Below are positions 30,031 through 39,603 of a stretch of DNA of 64,000 nucleotides, one piece after another. The notes under the pieces are model-generated. The model ran no database searches. It saw nothing but the letters and a program-made list of their open reading frames with translations, and was not told the origin of the DNA. Source of the stretch: Schizochytrium sp. TIO01 (taxonomy: Eukaryota > Sar > Bigyra > Thraustochytrida > Thraustochytriidae); NCBI GenBank assembly GCA_004764695.1, contig SMSO01000025.1:3555102-3619101 (forward strand). Direction: 5' to 3'. The first letter of the stretch is position 1. Every line of letters begins with the position of its first letter. Made by a program: the position numbers and the translations under genes.

Positions 30031-31098
30031 CTATTCATTGTTTTTGAATTGAAAAACAAATTTGAAGAAGTCAACAAATTTCCCTAAGATTTTTCCAGAA
30101 ACCTGCATAACAGGGAAGAATGCATCCCCTAAAACGTGAAAGTAGAGCATATTGATCTTTGCTAAAAGTGTCCAAACAACGTTTGCCTCAGGAGCCCAGC
30201 GTTCGTCCAGATGAACTCGACCGCGAGGATGGCATGCAACCCGTTCCCACCACCCTTTTCTGAAAGTTGGGAGAAAAGTGATTTTTGAGAGCCACTTGCA
30301 GCTCTTCCAGCCAAAAAGCTGTGGAAACACAAAACGAATGCCACCATGTTCAATGTCTAAAGGTTGCCCATCTCCCGTGGCAATAGCAAAGAAACCATCC
30401 GAAATATCATCCCTGTGTACGGGAACTTGGTAACCTTCTGGACTTTCTTGAAACATCCATCGCCAATTCACCGGCCAAGCATTAGCGCCATACTTTGCCT
30501 CTGCTTTTTCTTGGACAATGCGTAGAAAAATAGGCACTGGTACACCTGTAAAGGCCAAGCCTTTAGTGCTCCATCCTGTAACACAGTTCCATGTAACATC
30601 CTGGTATACTTGTGCATGTTCTTTGAGATCTTCAAGTTTGATTTTCATTGCCGAATCAAGCAAAGAACTACTGCCATCTTCAGAAATACCGTCAAGGCAT
30701 ATGCTTAGCTCCCAGGTGCTCTCGAGCAGAGAGTATTGCTCAGGGGTCGGCCTATTGCCAAGGTCCAGGACAATCCAAGTTTTGGCAAGGATTTGGCCCG
30801 CAGGAAGGCCTTGAACTTTTCTTTGAGGTTTTCCTTGTTTCTCTTTCTCCATAGAGCGTTGTCGAAGTTTTTGCTTTTTCTCAATCATCGCACGTACCGC
30901 TGCGTTTTCTGAGGTGTTCACATCGTCGTCCACGTCAAAGTCAAATTTCGCGCCGCTCCCGCCCTTGCCTACAAACAGCAAAACACCAGCCAGGAATGCA
31001 AAGAACAACATCGTCGATCCAATGTACTTGACAAGCGTTAACGTCACGCTTAACGCTGTGTCTGAGGCGATGCCAAAAGAGGTTGTCATGGAGGTCAT
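30031..31098 (-). CDS. Membrane-anchored sulfite-oxidase-fold molybdopterin oxidoreductase
   Basis: 355 residues. One membrane helix at about 17-43 is followed by a charged stalk (to about 100) and an oxidoreductase molybdopterin-binding (SUOX/MsrP-type) domain. Key signs are VTWNCVTGWST with C172, the position of the cysteine that ligates molybdenum in the family, and the family closing block FVFPQLFGWKSCKWLSKI followed by a WWERVACHPRGRVHLDERW-like end. There is no cytochrome b5 domain and no C-terminal dimerisation domain of true sulfite oxidase, so it resembles the simpler YedY/MsrP architecture but with a helix anchor. The substrate is unknown; the partner may be a separate haem or flavin protein. 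The frame opens upstream from a TTG; the ATG at 31098 is used, with another at 31089. It lies next to, and on the same strand as, the GMC array. Confidence 0.85.
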   Translation of the reverse strand: MTSMTTSFGIASDTALSVTLTLVKYIGSTMLFFAFLAGVLLFVGKGGSGAKFDFDVDDDVNTSENAAVRAMIEKKQKLRQRSMEKEKQGKPQRKVQGLPAGQILAKTWIVLDLGNRPTPEQYSLLESTWELSICLDGISEDGSSSLLDSAMKIKLEDLKEHAQVYQDVTWNCVTGWSTKGLAFTGVPVPIFLRIVQEKAEAKYGANAWPVNWRWMFQESPEGYQVPVHRDDISDGFFAIATGDGQPLDIEHGGIRFVFPQLFGWKSCKWLSKITFLPTFRKGWWERVACHPRGRVHLDERWAPEANVVWTLLAKINMLYFHVLGDAFFPVMQVSGKILGKFVDFFKFVFQFKNNE

Positions 31099-31684
31099 GG
31101 CGAAACGATCAGGCTGCTCTTCCAAAGAAAGAATTTACGCACGGACAGCACGTGTCTTGAGTCTAAAAGAGGGAAGTATGCTACCAAGTGGCATCCGTGC
31201 GCAGCTCAGGACGAAGAAATGAAGCAAGAAGGAGACTAGTTCGTTCTGATGCTACGCATTAATTTTCTAATTATTTTTAATAAATTTGGGTTTGCGCGAT
31301 CCCCGCCTTAAACGCAAACATTAGTTAGCATAGTTGAGTTAGGCCTACTACCACCATGTGTACCAAGTTATTACTTTATCGCATATTCCCTTCCTTGTTG
31401 CATGTTCCGTGCTACGTGATGAGGCATCTCCAGGGCCGGGAAATTGGAGAACTCCATTCATTAATTTGACATGCTTGTTAGATATGAACAACCATTGGCT
31501 GATAGCCTCAGAAGTACATATAACATCTCTTCGCATATGCGAGGATTGATTTGTTCCACCGGCTAACTCATTCAACAAACATTATAAGATGAGGGTGACA
31601 TTGCGATAACAAGCACTGTAAATATAAAGCTATATGAGATTTTTGACAATATTAAGTTAATTTGATTGCGTTTAAGCTGTGTGC
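31099..31684. other. Intergenic region between molybdopterin protein and GMC1
   Basis: Promoter of the molybdopterin gene and 3' flank of the first GMC gene. No coding sequence recognised. Confidence 0.5.
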
Positions 31685-33556
31685 TTACAAACCCTTACGA
31701 ATGAAGTCAGCGCAGCGTTCACCAACCATGATGCTAGGAGCGTTCGTGTTACCAGAGGGAACCTCAGGCATGACACTGGCATCCGCGACGCGTAGGTTCT
31801 TAAATCCCTTGACCTTGAGAGTCTTGGCATCGGTGACCACGGTAGGGTCATCGAGTCTGCCCATTTTGGCGACTCCGACGGGATGATAAATAGTAAAACT
31901 TCCTGTACGAATCTCCTCAATGATGTACTCATCGGAGTCAGGATGGTGCTCTGAGTATGGGTTGACAATTCGAGGGCCAAGATGGTCCTTAAATGCACTT
32001 GACTTCTCGGCGATGTCCATGCACTTGCGGTAGCAGTAGAGCATCATCTTGACATCATCCTCATCCTCAAGGTATCTTGGGTTTACTTTGGGGTGATCAA
32101 AAGGACTGCTGGAGCGAAGAGTAACTTCACCTTTGCTTTTTGGACGAACAAGAGAGGGAAGGAGAACAGCACGTGCCGGAGGTCCGAGATCATCATACCT
32201 GGGCTGGGACATGTCAATTCCAAAGTTACGTTGCGTCAGATCTTTGTCATTTGAGCAATACGGAGTGAAGTGAATCTGTAGGTCGTTGCCATCCTCCTCG
32301 GGGCGAATGCCGGATCGAAAGAATGCCATAGCAGTCACGAAAGGAATAGTAAATGTACCTTCGCCCTTAACATAGTAGTCCCAAAAGCCTTGAAGAATCT
32401 CAAGCGGTTTTCCAGCAAACGAAGGCACATGATCCTTGATGCCGTATTCCATAAACATTAAGAGATGGTCAGACAAGTTCTTTCCTACAGGTAAATCAGC
32501 AACGCAAGGGATATTGAATTTGGCGAGCTCCTCCTTAGGTCCAATGCCACTCAACATAAGGATCTGGGGAGTGTGAACAGAGCCAGCGGAAAGGATGACC
32601 TCCTTGCGGGCACCAACATAACGCGCTGGAATGGCTTCGGTCTTCAGCGTTTCTGCGTCATAATTACCGCATTTGAAGACAACACCAGTGGCAATATCTC
32701 CTTGAGTTACAATTTTAGTAACATGTGCAAAGGTCATGACGGTAAGATTTGGGCGCTTGAGGGCACCTGTTTCGTATAGAAACATAGAGGCAGTATCGTT
32801 ACGCTTGCCGTCCGAAACACTAATCTGAGACAAGCTTGCACCGGTCTGTTCTGGACCGTTGTAGTCATGGGGGCCTCGGATTCCTTGCTCGTCGCAGGCA
32901 GCAACAAAACGAGCGGAGGTATCTTTCGCAGGAAACTTGTGACGAGGGTCGTTGACGTCCGAGACTTTCAATGGGCCCTTACGTCCATGGAACTTCTCAT
33001 CATGATGACCTTGCTGCATCTTTTCACTGGTCAGAAGGTTCTCGGACTTGATGAAATAGGGAAGACACTCCTCATAGCTCCAGCCGTCGCAGCCAAGCTC
33101 ATTTGCCCACTGGTCATAATTGCGCGGGTCGCCACGCACATATACCATGTAATTGATGCTTGAAGATCCTCCAAGACCTTTTCCACGGGGCCAGTGGCTA
33201 ACACGGTTTTCTTGGTGTTCCTGCGGCTCCGAGCGAATAGCCCAGTCGAATGGGCTGTTCTGCATGGTTGGGCAGGTAAGCATGGGATGACGCACTTGAA
33301 AATTCTGATTATCTCCACCAGCCTCGAGGAGTAGCACAGAGACCTTGGGATCTTCACTGAGCCGTGAGGCTACAACACAGCCTGCGGAACCAGCTCCAAT
33401 TACAATATAGTCGAATTCGCTGGGCAGATCTCCCCCGTTTTGCAGGCCAGAAGTTTCTTGGGCATGAACTCCCTCAGCCTTAAACTGTGCATTTTCCTTG
33501 GCTCCGTACAGATGTCTCGCAAGCTTTTGCACACGACGTGCTCCTTCGCCCTCCAT
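31685..33556 (-). CDS. GMC oxidoreductase 1 (choline-dehydrogenase-like)
   Basis: 623 residues. An FAD enzyme of the glucose-methanol-choline family oxidising an alcohol to an aldehyde. The N-terminal 46 residues share a leader (RRVQKLARHL, QETSGLQNGG) with its three neighbours. The FAD Rossmann motif GAGSAG is at 54-59 with the ribose-binding acid in LLLEAGG. GMC signature 1 (RGKGLGGSSSINYMVYVRG) covers 124-142, and signature 2 is SAGSVHTPQILMLSGIGP. The catalytic histidine is H558 in YHPVGVAKMG, and the partner asparagine lies in SGNTNAP. Choline is a plausible substrate, and marine protists make glycine betaine, but specificity cannot be read from the sequence. The C terminus KGL is not a canonical peroxisomal signal. 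Closest relative in the window is GMC2. Confidence 0.92.
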   Translation of the reverse strand: MEGEGARRVQKLARHLYGAKENAQFKAEGVHAQETSGLQNGGDLPSEFDYIVIGAGSAGCVVASRLSEDPKVSVLLLEAGGDNQNFQVRHPMLTCPTMQNSPFDWAIRSEPQEHQENRVSHWPRGKGLGGSSSINYMVYVRGDPRNYDQWANELGCDGWSYEECLPYFIKSENLLTSEKMQQGHHDEKFHGRKGPLKVSDVNDPRHKFPAKDTSARFVAACDEQGIRGPHDYNGPEQTGASLSQISVSDGKRNDTASMFLYETGALKRPNLTVMTFAHVTKIVTQGDIATGVVFKCGNYDAETLKTEAIPARYVGARKEVILSAGSVHTPQILMLSGIGPKEELAKFNIPCVADLPVGKNLSDHLLMFMEYGIKDHVPSFAGKPLEILQGFWDYYVKGEGTFTIPFVTAMAFFRSGIRPEEDGNDLQIHFTPYCSNDKDLTQRNFGIDMSQPRYDDLGPPARAVLLPSLVRPKSKGEVTLRSSSPFDHPKVNPRYLEDEDDVKMMLYCYRKCMDIAEKSSAFKDHLGPRIVNPYSEHHPDSDEYIIEEIRTGSFTIYHPVGVAKMGRLDDPTVVTDAKTLKVKGFKNLRVADASVMPEVPSGNTNAPSIMVGERCADFIRKGL

Positions 33557-36347
33557 CTTATCTTAATTCGAAGTTGTCGTCTTTATCCGGTCTCAAGATC
33601 TCGTGAACCAACAAACAAAAATCTGATTGGCTATGTCTGCCGTTTACAAAGTTGAAAAGTTGCCTGTACGAAGCCGACCCAGGGAAGCACCTCTATGCAA
33701 TCAGTCCCAATGTCGTCCAGTTAACTGTATGTATACACGTATTGATAGACACTGATAAATTCCTTCGAGGTTGATTCGGAATTGCAAGACCTAGACCTCT
33801 CTTCAATCTGGACCCAATTCTTCCTTTTCTTTCTTCCTTTTCAACATTTCCTCTCCTTTCTTTAATTTTTATTATATTTTAATAAAAGTGTTTAGAATGA
33901 TCTATCTCTCCGCTACCGCCCCTCCCTTTCTTGAAATGAGCATTTGAGCGCTTCTATTTCGCGTGCGACCCTATAGCAACCTAGGTACTGGTGTTTCTAC
34001 TTACTCATGCCTCCGACAAGAATTCCTTTCAGCCTGGAGAAGGAACCTAGGTAGGTACTATACATTAAGTACCCCAACTCGAAGTCAGCAACTGATCGTG
34101 TCGTGACATACCGCCCAGACTGCCTGCGTCGTTTCTACATTCATTCATACTTCATCCTTTTGTTGATTAACGCACTTCAAGTTAGGCAGAAATAATTATA
34201 AAAACGTAAGAAAAGCGGGGAGGTACCTCGTTATCTTCCCCCAATTCACAACTGCTTCTGTTGCTGTGCTTCTGCCAAGATCTGAAGAATTCCGAGCCCG
34301 CACTGCGCTCGAGGAGGGGGGTGTATTCGGATCGACACGCCGCCACTGATCTGAATATCGCAGCTGTTTTTTGAGGCTGCTGCCTTCAAGGCCTCTTTGA
34401 AACTCTTTGGCCACGCTGACTTTGCTGCAGATTTGGCAGCAAACGCTGGTCCGCCAGGCACCGGTCCACATGTCGGCTGATTCTGCTGCCAAATTAGCAG
34501 CAAAATGGAAAAGATACGCTTTCTCGCTCGAGCCCAGATTATCTTCGCTCTTGAAAGGTTTGCTTGAGCATCTTTGAGAACTGGGACCCGTCGCCGGCCC
34601 GAATAAGAACACCAAGAGACGAGTTGGACTTGAATCTGATATGCATGCGGGCTCCACACCCTTGAAGAGAAAGATGAGAACGAATTTGTTTCGGACCTCT
34701 CTTCAAGATCAAGATCATGATCAAGATCGAGCTCTCGTTCAAGAACAACTCAAACTTCGGCTTCAAGATCGAGATCAGATTTCAACTCGATCCCAGCTTA
34801 TGTGAATCTTTTGGCCTGGGACTGAGGAAGAGGCCTCAACTTCGAGGCGAGCGCAGCAGCAGTGCCTTTGAAACCATCTGTCTTAGAAGAAGACGCTGCT
34901 TATCCAGAGCGCCGATTCTTTGAAGCCAGAAGCTTGCCAACCAATTTACAAAGTTATCCCGTCCCTTTCAAGAAGATCGCAGACGCCACGCGTGGGCCGC
35001 ACAAATTGCCTCGTCGGCAGAGCACCGTCAGGCAGGCTGGCCGGCCGTGGCCAGTCCGCTGAGCCCTGAGGTGCGCCATGAAGCTTCGCTTTGGCGGCCT
35101 TGAAGGCCGAACTCAGGATAAGTCCGTCACCGCCCCGGTTTGCGCTCCAATTTGCGTGTGCGAAGGATACGACTAGAGAAACCCCTCCTCCGCCTCGAAG
35201 CAGGCGCTATCGAGCCGTACTTGGACGACGTCGAAACGGGCTTGTGCAAGCCTTCTGCAACAGATAGCCAGCCATCTGCTGCGCAGTTCGGAACGAGTTT
35301 GAACGCGAGCTCGTTTAGATTTGAATTTGAACTCAGATTTGGATTTGAATCAAAGTTAATTTTGATTCTCAGGATTTTCAAGCCAGTCTTCTCTTTTTGC
35401 AGATGATTTCGGGTGCCCCCCTGATACATGCATTCCTAACCTTGCGCTCACCCGAGCTTAACCGCGGAAAGGTCAAGGGAAGGCACCTTTTGGGCTTGGG
35501 GCATAAGTACTGGGGCTAAATTGGTTATTTGTCTGAAGACTCAGCCGTACATGAGTAATTAAAGGACGAATTTGATTGAAGTTAAGGTTCTTGAGGTCAC
35601 GAGAGACTGAAGGTTGAAACGTATGGGGACGACAGTGAAATGTCTTGATCGGATATTGAGCTATCTGGCAGCCAACTGCGCAGCACTCCAGAGGTGTGCG
35701 GTCATGGAGTCATAGTGTCGAAGGTCAGGACTTAGTCCAAAGATGGGGCGGGGGGCGCTCTCTTCGGAATCTGCGAGTTGAGGAGGGAACAGTCTTCGGA
35801 AATTAATTATCTTGCAATAATGTTCTCCAGCCAGTAGATTTAGACTTTTTCACGCAATCGATTTTTTTTTACTGAGAGAAAAAAGATGTTTCGGTCATTG
35901 GATGCGTTGTTCAAATTTTACAAAAACTATCCGTGTTGAAGAAATAATGTGTAGAATATATTTACATCAGGCGTTGAGGCTATGAGAAACGTGTGATTTG
36001 ACGCGAACTCTAAACCAAGCAAAACGATTGATAAGATCAGCCTCTGATTGTTGAGAATGACGTTGAGGGGCTGTCCGCCAACTATTTATCTATGTTTCGT
36101 TGTGCATTAGCTAACGTTTAATAGCAAAGAATGGGCCAAGGTTGGTAGTTTAATACCACTATTTTGCAAAGATGGCGCCAAAAGCTTCTATTCATGAATT
36201 ATGAGCCCCAAAAGTGAATGTTTAATATCAATATAATGACAACTACGTGATCTTTAGTTACATTAAACAGATTTGAAATCCTTATTTTATGATGAAAGTC
36301 TCTTCTTTTCTTTTCTTTTTTTAAATATATAAGAAGATATCTGAATC
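33557..36347. other. Large intergenic region between GMC1 and GMC2 with a compositional island
   Basis: 2.8 kb. Its ends are AT-rich, while 34200-35430 is richer in G+C and CpG, carries two mirrored hairpins (34421-34505) and purine-rich tracts of degenerate GATCAA-type units (34697-34790) and GATTTGAA-type units (35310-35370). No frame of useful length begins with ATG. It contains CTAGGTAC at 33981-33988 and CTAGGTAGGTAC at 34047-34058. It could be a decayed mobile element or a non-coding gene. Confidence 0.45.
34421..34505. repeat. Pair of mirrored hairpins
   Basis: Hairpin A (34421-34443) has perfect 8-base arms TTTGCTGC and GCAGCAAA around a 7-base loop. Hairpin B (34481-34505) has 9-base arms TTCTGCTGC and GCAGCAAAA with one mismatch and also a 7-base loop. 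A and B are close to reverse complements of each other including the loops, so the whole could fold several ways. Confidence 0.7.
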
Positions 36348-38219
36348 TTAAATAGATCCACTGCGAATAAAGTCCGCACAGCGTTCTCCAATCATTACCG
36401 AAGGAGCATGCGTGTTGCCAGAGGTAATCTCAGGCATGACGCTAGCATCAGCAACACGAAGGTTCTTGAAACCCTTGACCTTGAGTGTGCGAGCATCGCA
36501 AACTGCTGTAGGATCATCAAGGCGACCCATCTTTGCGGTACCAACAGGGTGGAAAATAGTTACGGTCTGCTCACGGATCTCCTCGATAATATAGGCATCT
36601 GAGTTGGGGTCATTTTTGGAGGCCTTGTTGATCACACGGGGGCCAAGGATGTCTTGAAGAGCGGTGGAATTATCAACAATCTCAATGCACTTGCGGTAGC
36701 AGGCAATGAGCATCTTCATGTCATCTTCATCAGAAAAGTATCTAGGGTCAATTACTACCTTGTCAAATGGACAGTTGGATCTCAGCGTAACCTCGCCCTT
36801 ACTACGTGGTCGTACTAGTGACGGCAAGACATTCAAGCACGGGCCGTAATCTGTGGTGTCTTGGTATCGAGGCAGACTCATGTTGTAACCAAAGTTCTTT
36901 TCAGTAAGCGCTGGGTCACTGTTATTATACGGCGAGAAATGAATTTGCAAGTCATTGCCATCTTCTTCAGGACGGATACCGGACCGGAAAAATGCCGTGG
37001 CTAGAATAATGGGGACCGACAGAGTACCCGATCCAGAAACATAGTAGTCCCAGAATGCTTTCATAAGTTCCAGAGGCTTGCCGGAGAATTGGGGCACATT
37101 TGGATTGATCGGGTATGTAATGAATGTCAAAACATGATCTGAAAGGTTCTTTCCAACCGGTAAATCTGCAACACAAGGAATGTTATGCCTGGCAAGTTCA
37201 TCTCGAGGTCCAATGCCACTGAGCATAAGGATCTGAGGAGTGTTAACTGCTCCAGCCGAAACAATAACTTCTTTGCGTACACCAACAAACTGAGACGGAA
37301 TTTCGTCGCTCTTGAGCTTCTCTGCGTCATAGTTGCCAGATTTAAAGATGACACCGGTGGCTGTATCTCCCTGGGTCACAATCTTTTGCACATGAGCATA
37401 TGTCATAACTGTAAGATTGGGTCTTTGAAGAGCCCCGGTCTCATACAAGAACATACTTGCAGTATCACAACGCTTTCCATCATGCACATTGACCTGACAC
37501 ATGCTTGCACCAGTCTGCGTAGCACCGTTGTAGTCATGAGGGCCAGGGATGCCAGCTTCGTCGCATGCAGCAACAAACCGATTGCAGATCTCCCGTGCTG
37601 GAAAGGTCAGAGCCGGATCGGTCAAATCGGTAACCTTCAATGGTCCTGTACGGCCATGATAACCCTCGTCATGATGCCCCTTTTGTATTTTATTGCTCGT
37701 GAGCAAGTTTTCGGACTTCTTGAAGAAAGGAAGGCACTCCTTTGAAGACCACCCATCACATCCAAATTCATTTGCCCACTGATCAAAGTTTCGGGGATCA
37801 CCACGAACGTAAAGCATATAGTTGATGCTCGACGACCCACCCAGACCTTTGCCGCGAGCCCAATGACTCTTGCGGTTGATCATAGATTCTTGAGGTACAG
37901 TTCGCATGGCCCAGTCAAAGGGGCCATTCTGCAGAGTCGGGCAGGTCAACATTGGGTGGCGAACCTGCGATTCCTGATTCGTGCCGCCAGCTTCAAGAAG
38001 TAGCACAGATACTTTAGGGTCCTCACTGAGTCGGGAGGCAACAACACATCCAGCAGATCCAGCTCCGATTACAACATAATCAAATTCACTTGGTAGATCA
38101 CCACCTTGCTGAAGTCCAGCTGTTTCCTGAGTTCCGAGCCCCGCATTGGTCTTGCCACTTGCTTGCAGATGGCTTACGAGCTTATGGACTCGACGAGCAC
38201 CATCCTGAGACTGATTCAT
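36348..38219 (-). CDS. GMC oxidoreductase 2 (choline-dehydrogenase-like)
   Basis: 623 residues, same domain order as GMC1: leader RRVHKLVSHLQ and QETAGLQQGG, GAGSAG of the FAD Rossmann fold at 52-57, signature 1 ARGKGLGGSSSINYMLYVRG, signature 2 SAGAVNTPQILMLSGIGP. The catalytic histidine is H557 in FHPVGTAKMG, the most canonical version in the array. The second motif reads SGNTHAP, where a histidine replaces the asparagine of the others two residues after the conserved N. The C terminus is SGSI. GMC1 and GMC2 share GGDLPSEFDY before the Rossmann motif and EEDGNDLQIHF in the substrate domain, marking them as one pair. The frame extends 7 codons upstream only from a TTG; the ATG at 38219 is used. 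Confidence 0.92.
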   Translation of the reverse strand: MNQSQDGARRVHKLVSHLQASGKTNAGLGTQETAGLQQGGDLPSEFDYVVIGAGSAGCVVASRLSEDPKVSVLLLEAGGTNQESQVRHPMLTCPTLQNGPFDWAMRTVPQESMINRKSHWARGKGLGGSSSINYMLYVRGDPRNFDQWANEFGCDGWSSKECLPFFKKSENLLTSNKIQKGHHDEGYHGRTGPLKVTDLTDPALTFPAREICNRFVAACDEAGIPGPHDYNGATQTGASMCQVNVHDGKRCDTASMFLYETGALQRPNLTVMTYAHVQKIVTQGDTATGVIFKSGNYDAEKLKSDEIPSQFVGVRKEVIVSAGAVNTPQILMLSGIGPRDELARHNIPCVADLPVGKNLSDHVLTFITYPINPNVPQFSGKPLELMKAFWDYYVSGSGTLSVPIILATAFFRSGIRPEEDGNDLQIHFSPYNNSDPALTEKNFGYNMSLPRYQDTTDYGPCLNVLPSLVRPRSKGEVTLRSNCPFDKVVIDPRYFSDEDDMKMLIACYRKCIEIVDNSTALQDILGPRVINKASKNDPNSDAYIIEEIREQTVTIFHPVGTAKMGRLDDPTAVCDARTLKVKGFKNLRVADASVMPEITSGNTHAPSVMIGERCADFIRSGSI

Positions 38220-39603
38220 CTTTTCACAAGGTTGAAGCAAAATTCTTAAACAACAAAGTTCGAAGCAATTCAGATTTGGATGTCTGAGACCCTTTAAGTT
38301 TCTGGTGCAGATTTCCTTGCTTTATTAATACCTTCAACACTACTACCTCAGCTAGATACATGATTATTTTTTTAGTACTACATAGGAGTGTAAAAATAAA
38401 GATCTCTGCCTGAGTCAGGTACAAAATATGGTGCTTTGATGAACTTTTTTGTCGTTTTTGCTTCCCAACAATAGCTGTCCTCATGAACAGAACCTTCAAC
38501 TTATTACTCTCAGTCTCCCAAATATAATACGCGCTGCGTAAATAGAATCTTTATCCAGTTAAACATTTTCTACTGCAAGCTCCGTCTAGTCCGCCACTTT
38601 GGTCTAATTAAACGAAACGCTGCAAGAATCGCACCGCTCAAGCACTGCACCTGTCTTTTTATTATGCTTGTAGAGCTAGTCCCAAAGTACTAGGGCCTTT
38701 TAGCTACGCTATGCGAGTCTTAAACGTGTCGGTTCCACTGTTAACAGAGTATCGATGTGAAGATCTTCAATGATCTGCGATTCAAGGAAAGTTGACGAGT
38801 TAGACCGTCCAGCAACTCAAGGGACGCCGCTCCAAGTACGTAAAGGAAGGATTGAAGCTCTTTGTAATTCTGATTCCCATCATGGTCATTATGACTATGT
38901 TATTAAGCACCTCAGACCGCCAGTTCTTAAGGTCCGGTAACGAGATATGGACCCGTAAGAGTGGCTTTGTTCAATTTGGAAAGCTGATTGAAGTAGTATT
39001 CAGATATCCTAAATAGAACAGTCTCGCCAGTCTTTACTTGGGTGAAAGGTAGAGTAAAAACGGGAAGGAAGCACGTTTTTGCTCATAAAAGGTGTGGTTC
39101 CAGTTGTCGTGGGAGGTCACGGTGTGAGCTCTAGGATCAAGTAAGATGAGACTTTCCTGTGCAAGCTGCCAGGCTGCTTAAGAAGAACATGTGTGGAGTG
39201 AATGTATTGTGGTCTTACTAATCCTAACGCAGCATACATATAAAGGTTTATGTTTCACAATCGCGCAGAATTTTATCTTGATCCGACTTTACTTGATGCT
39301 GAAAGGAAGAAAGTATAAAAAGTTGATGAAAGGACCATGATTTATAGTCCTATTTTCCTTGAACAGACATGTAAAGTCTCCGGATTTCGCGAGGTCATTC
39401 AAATTTGCCATCTTATTCTAAATATGTCATTCAACTTACCTGTGTTGTTCTGTAAATAACTTCTAGTTATTTTCTATAATAGCTTGTTGAGAGTCTGAAT
39501 GCATTGAAATTGCATCTTTGAAGTGGTACAACGAGGGCGAAAATGTGAGCGATAATAATGAAAAAAACTTGCAAGATTGCTTTTCGAAATTAGGTAATAC
39601 CAA
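38220..39603. promoter_or_regulatory. Intergenic region upstream of GMC2
   Basis: 1.4 kb holding the GMC2 promoter and GMC3 3' flank. An AGTCCGCCA word at 38588-38596 lies about 370 bases upstream of the GMC2 start and recurs upstream of GMC4. No gene recognised. Confidence 0.4.

Noticed and set aside
34196-34657. A 153-codon minus-strand frame between GMC1 and GMC2
   Set aside because: It starts with GTG, has no domain and no coding-like conservation signal.
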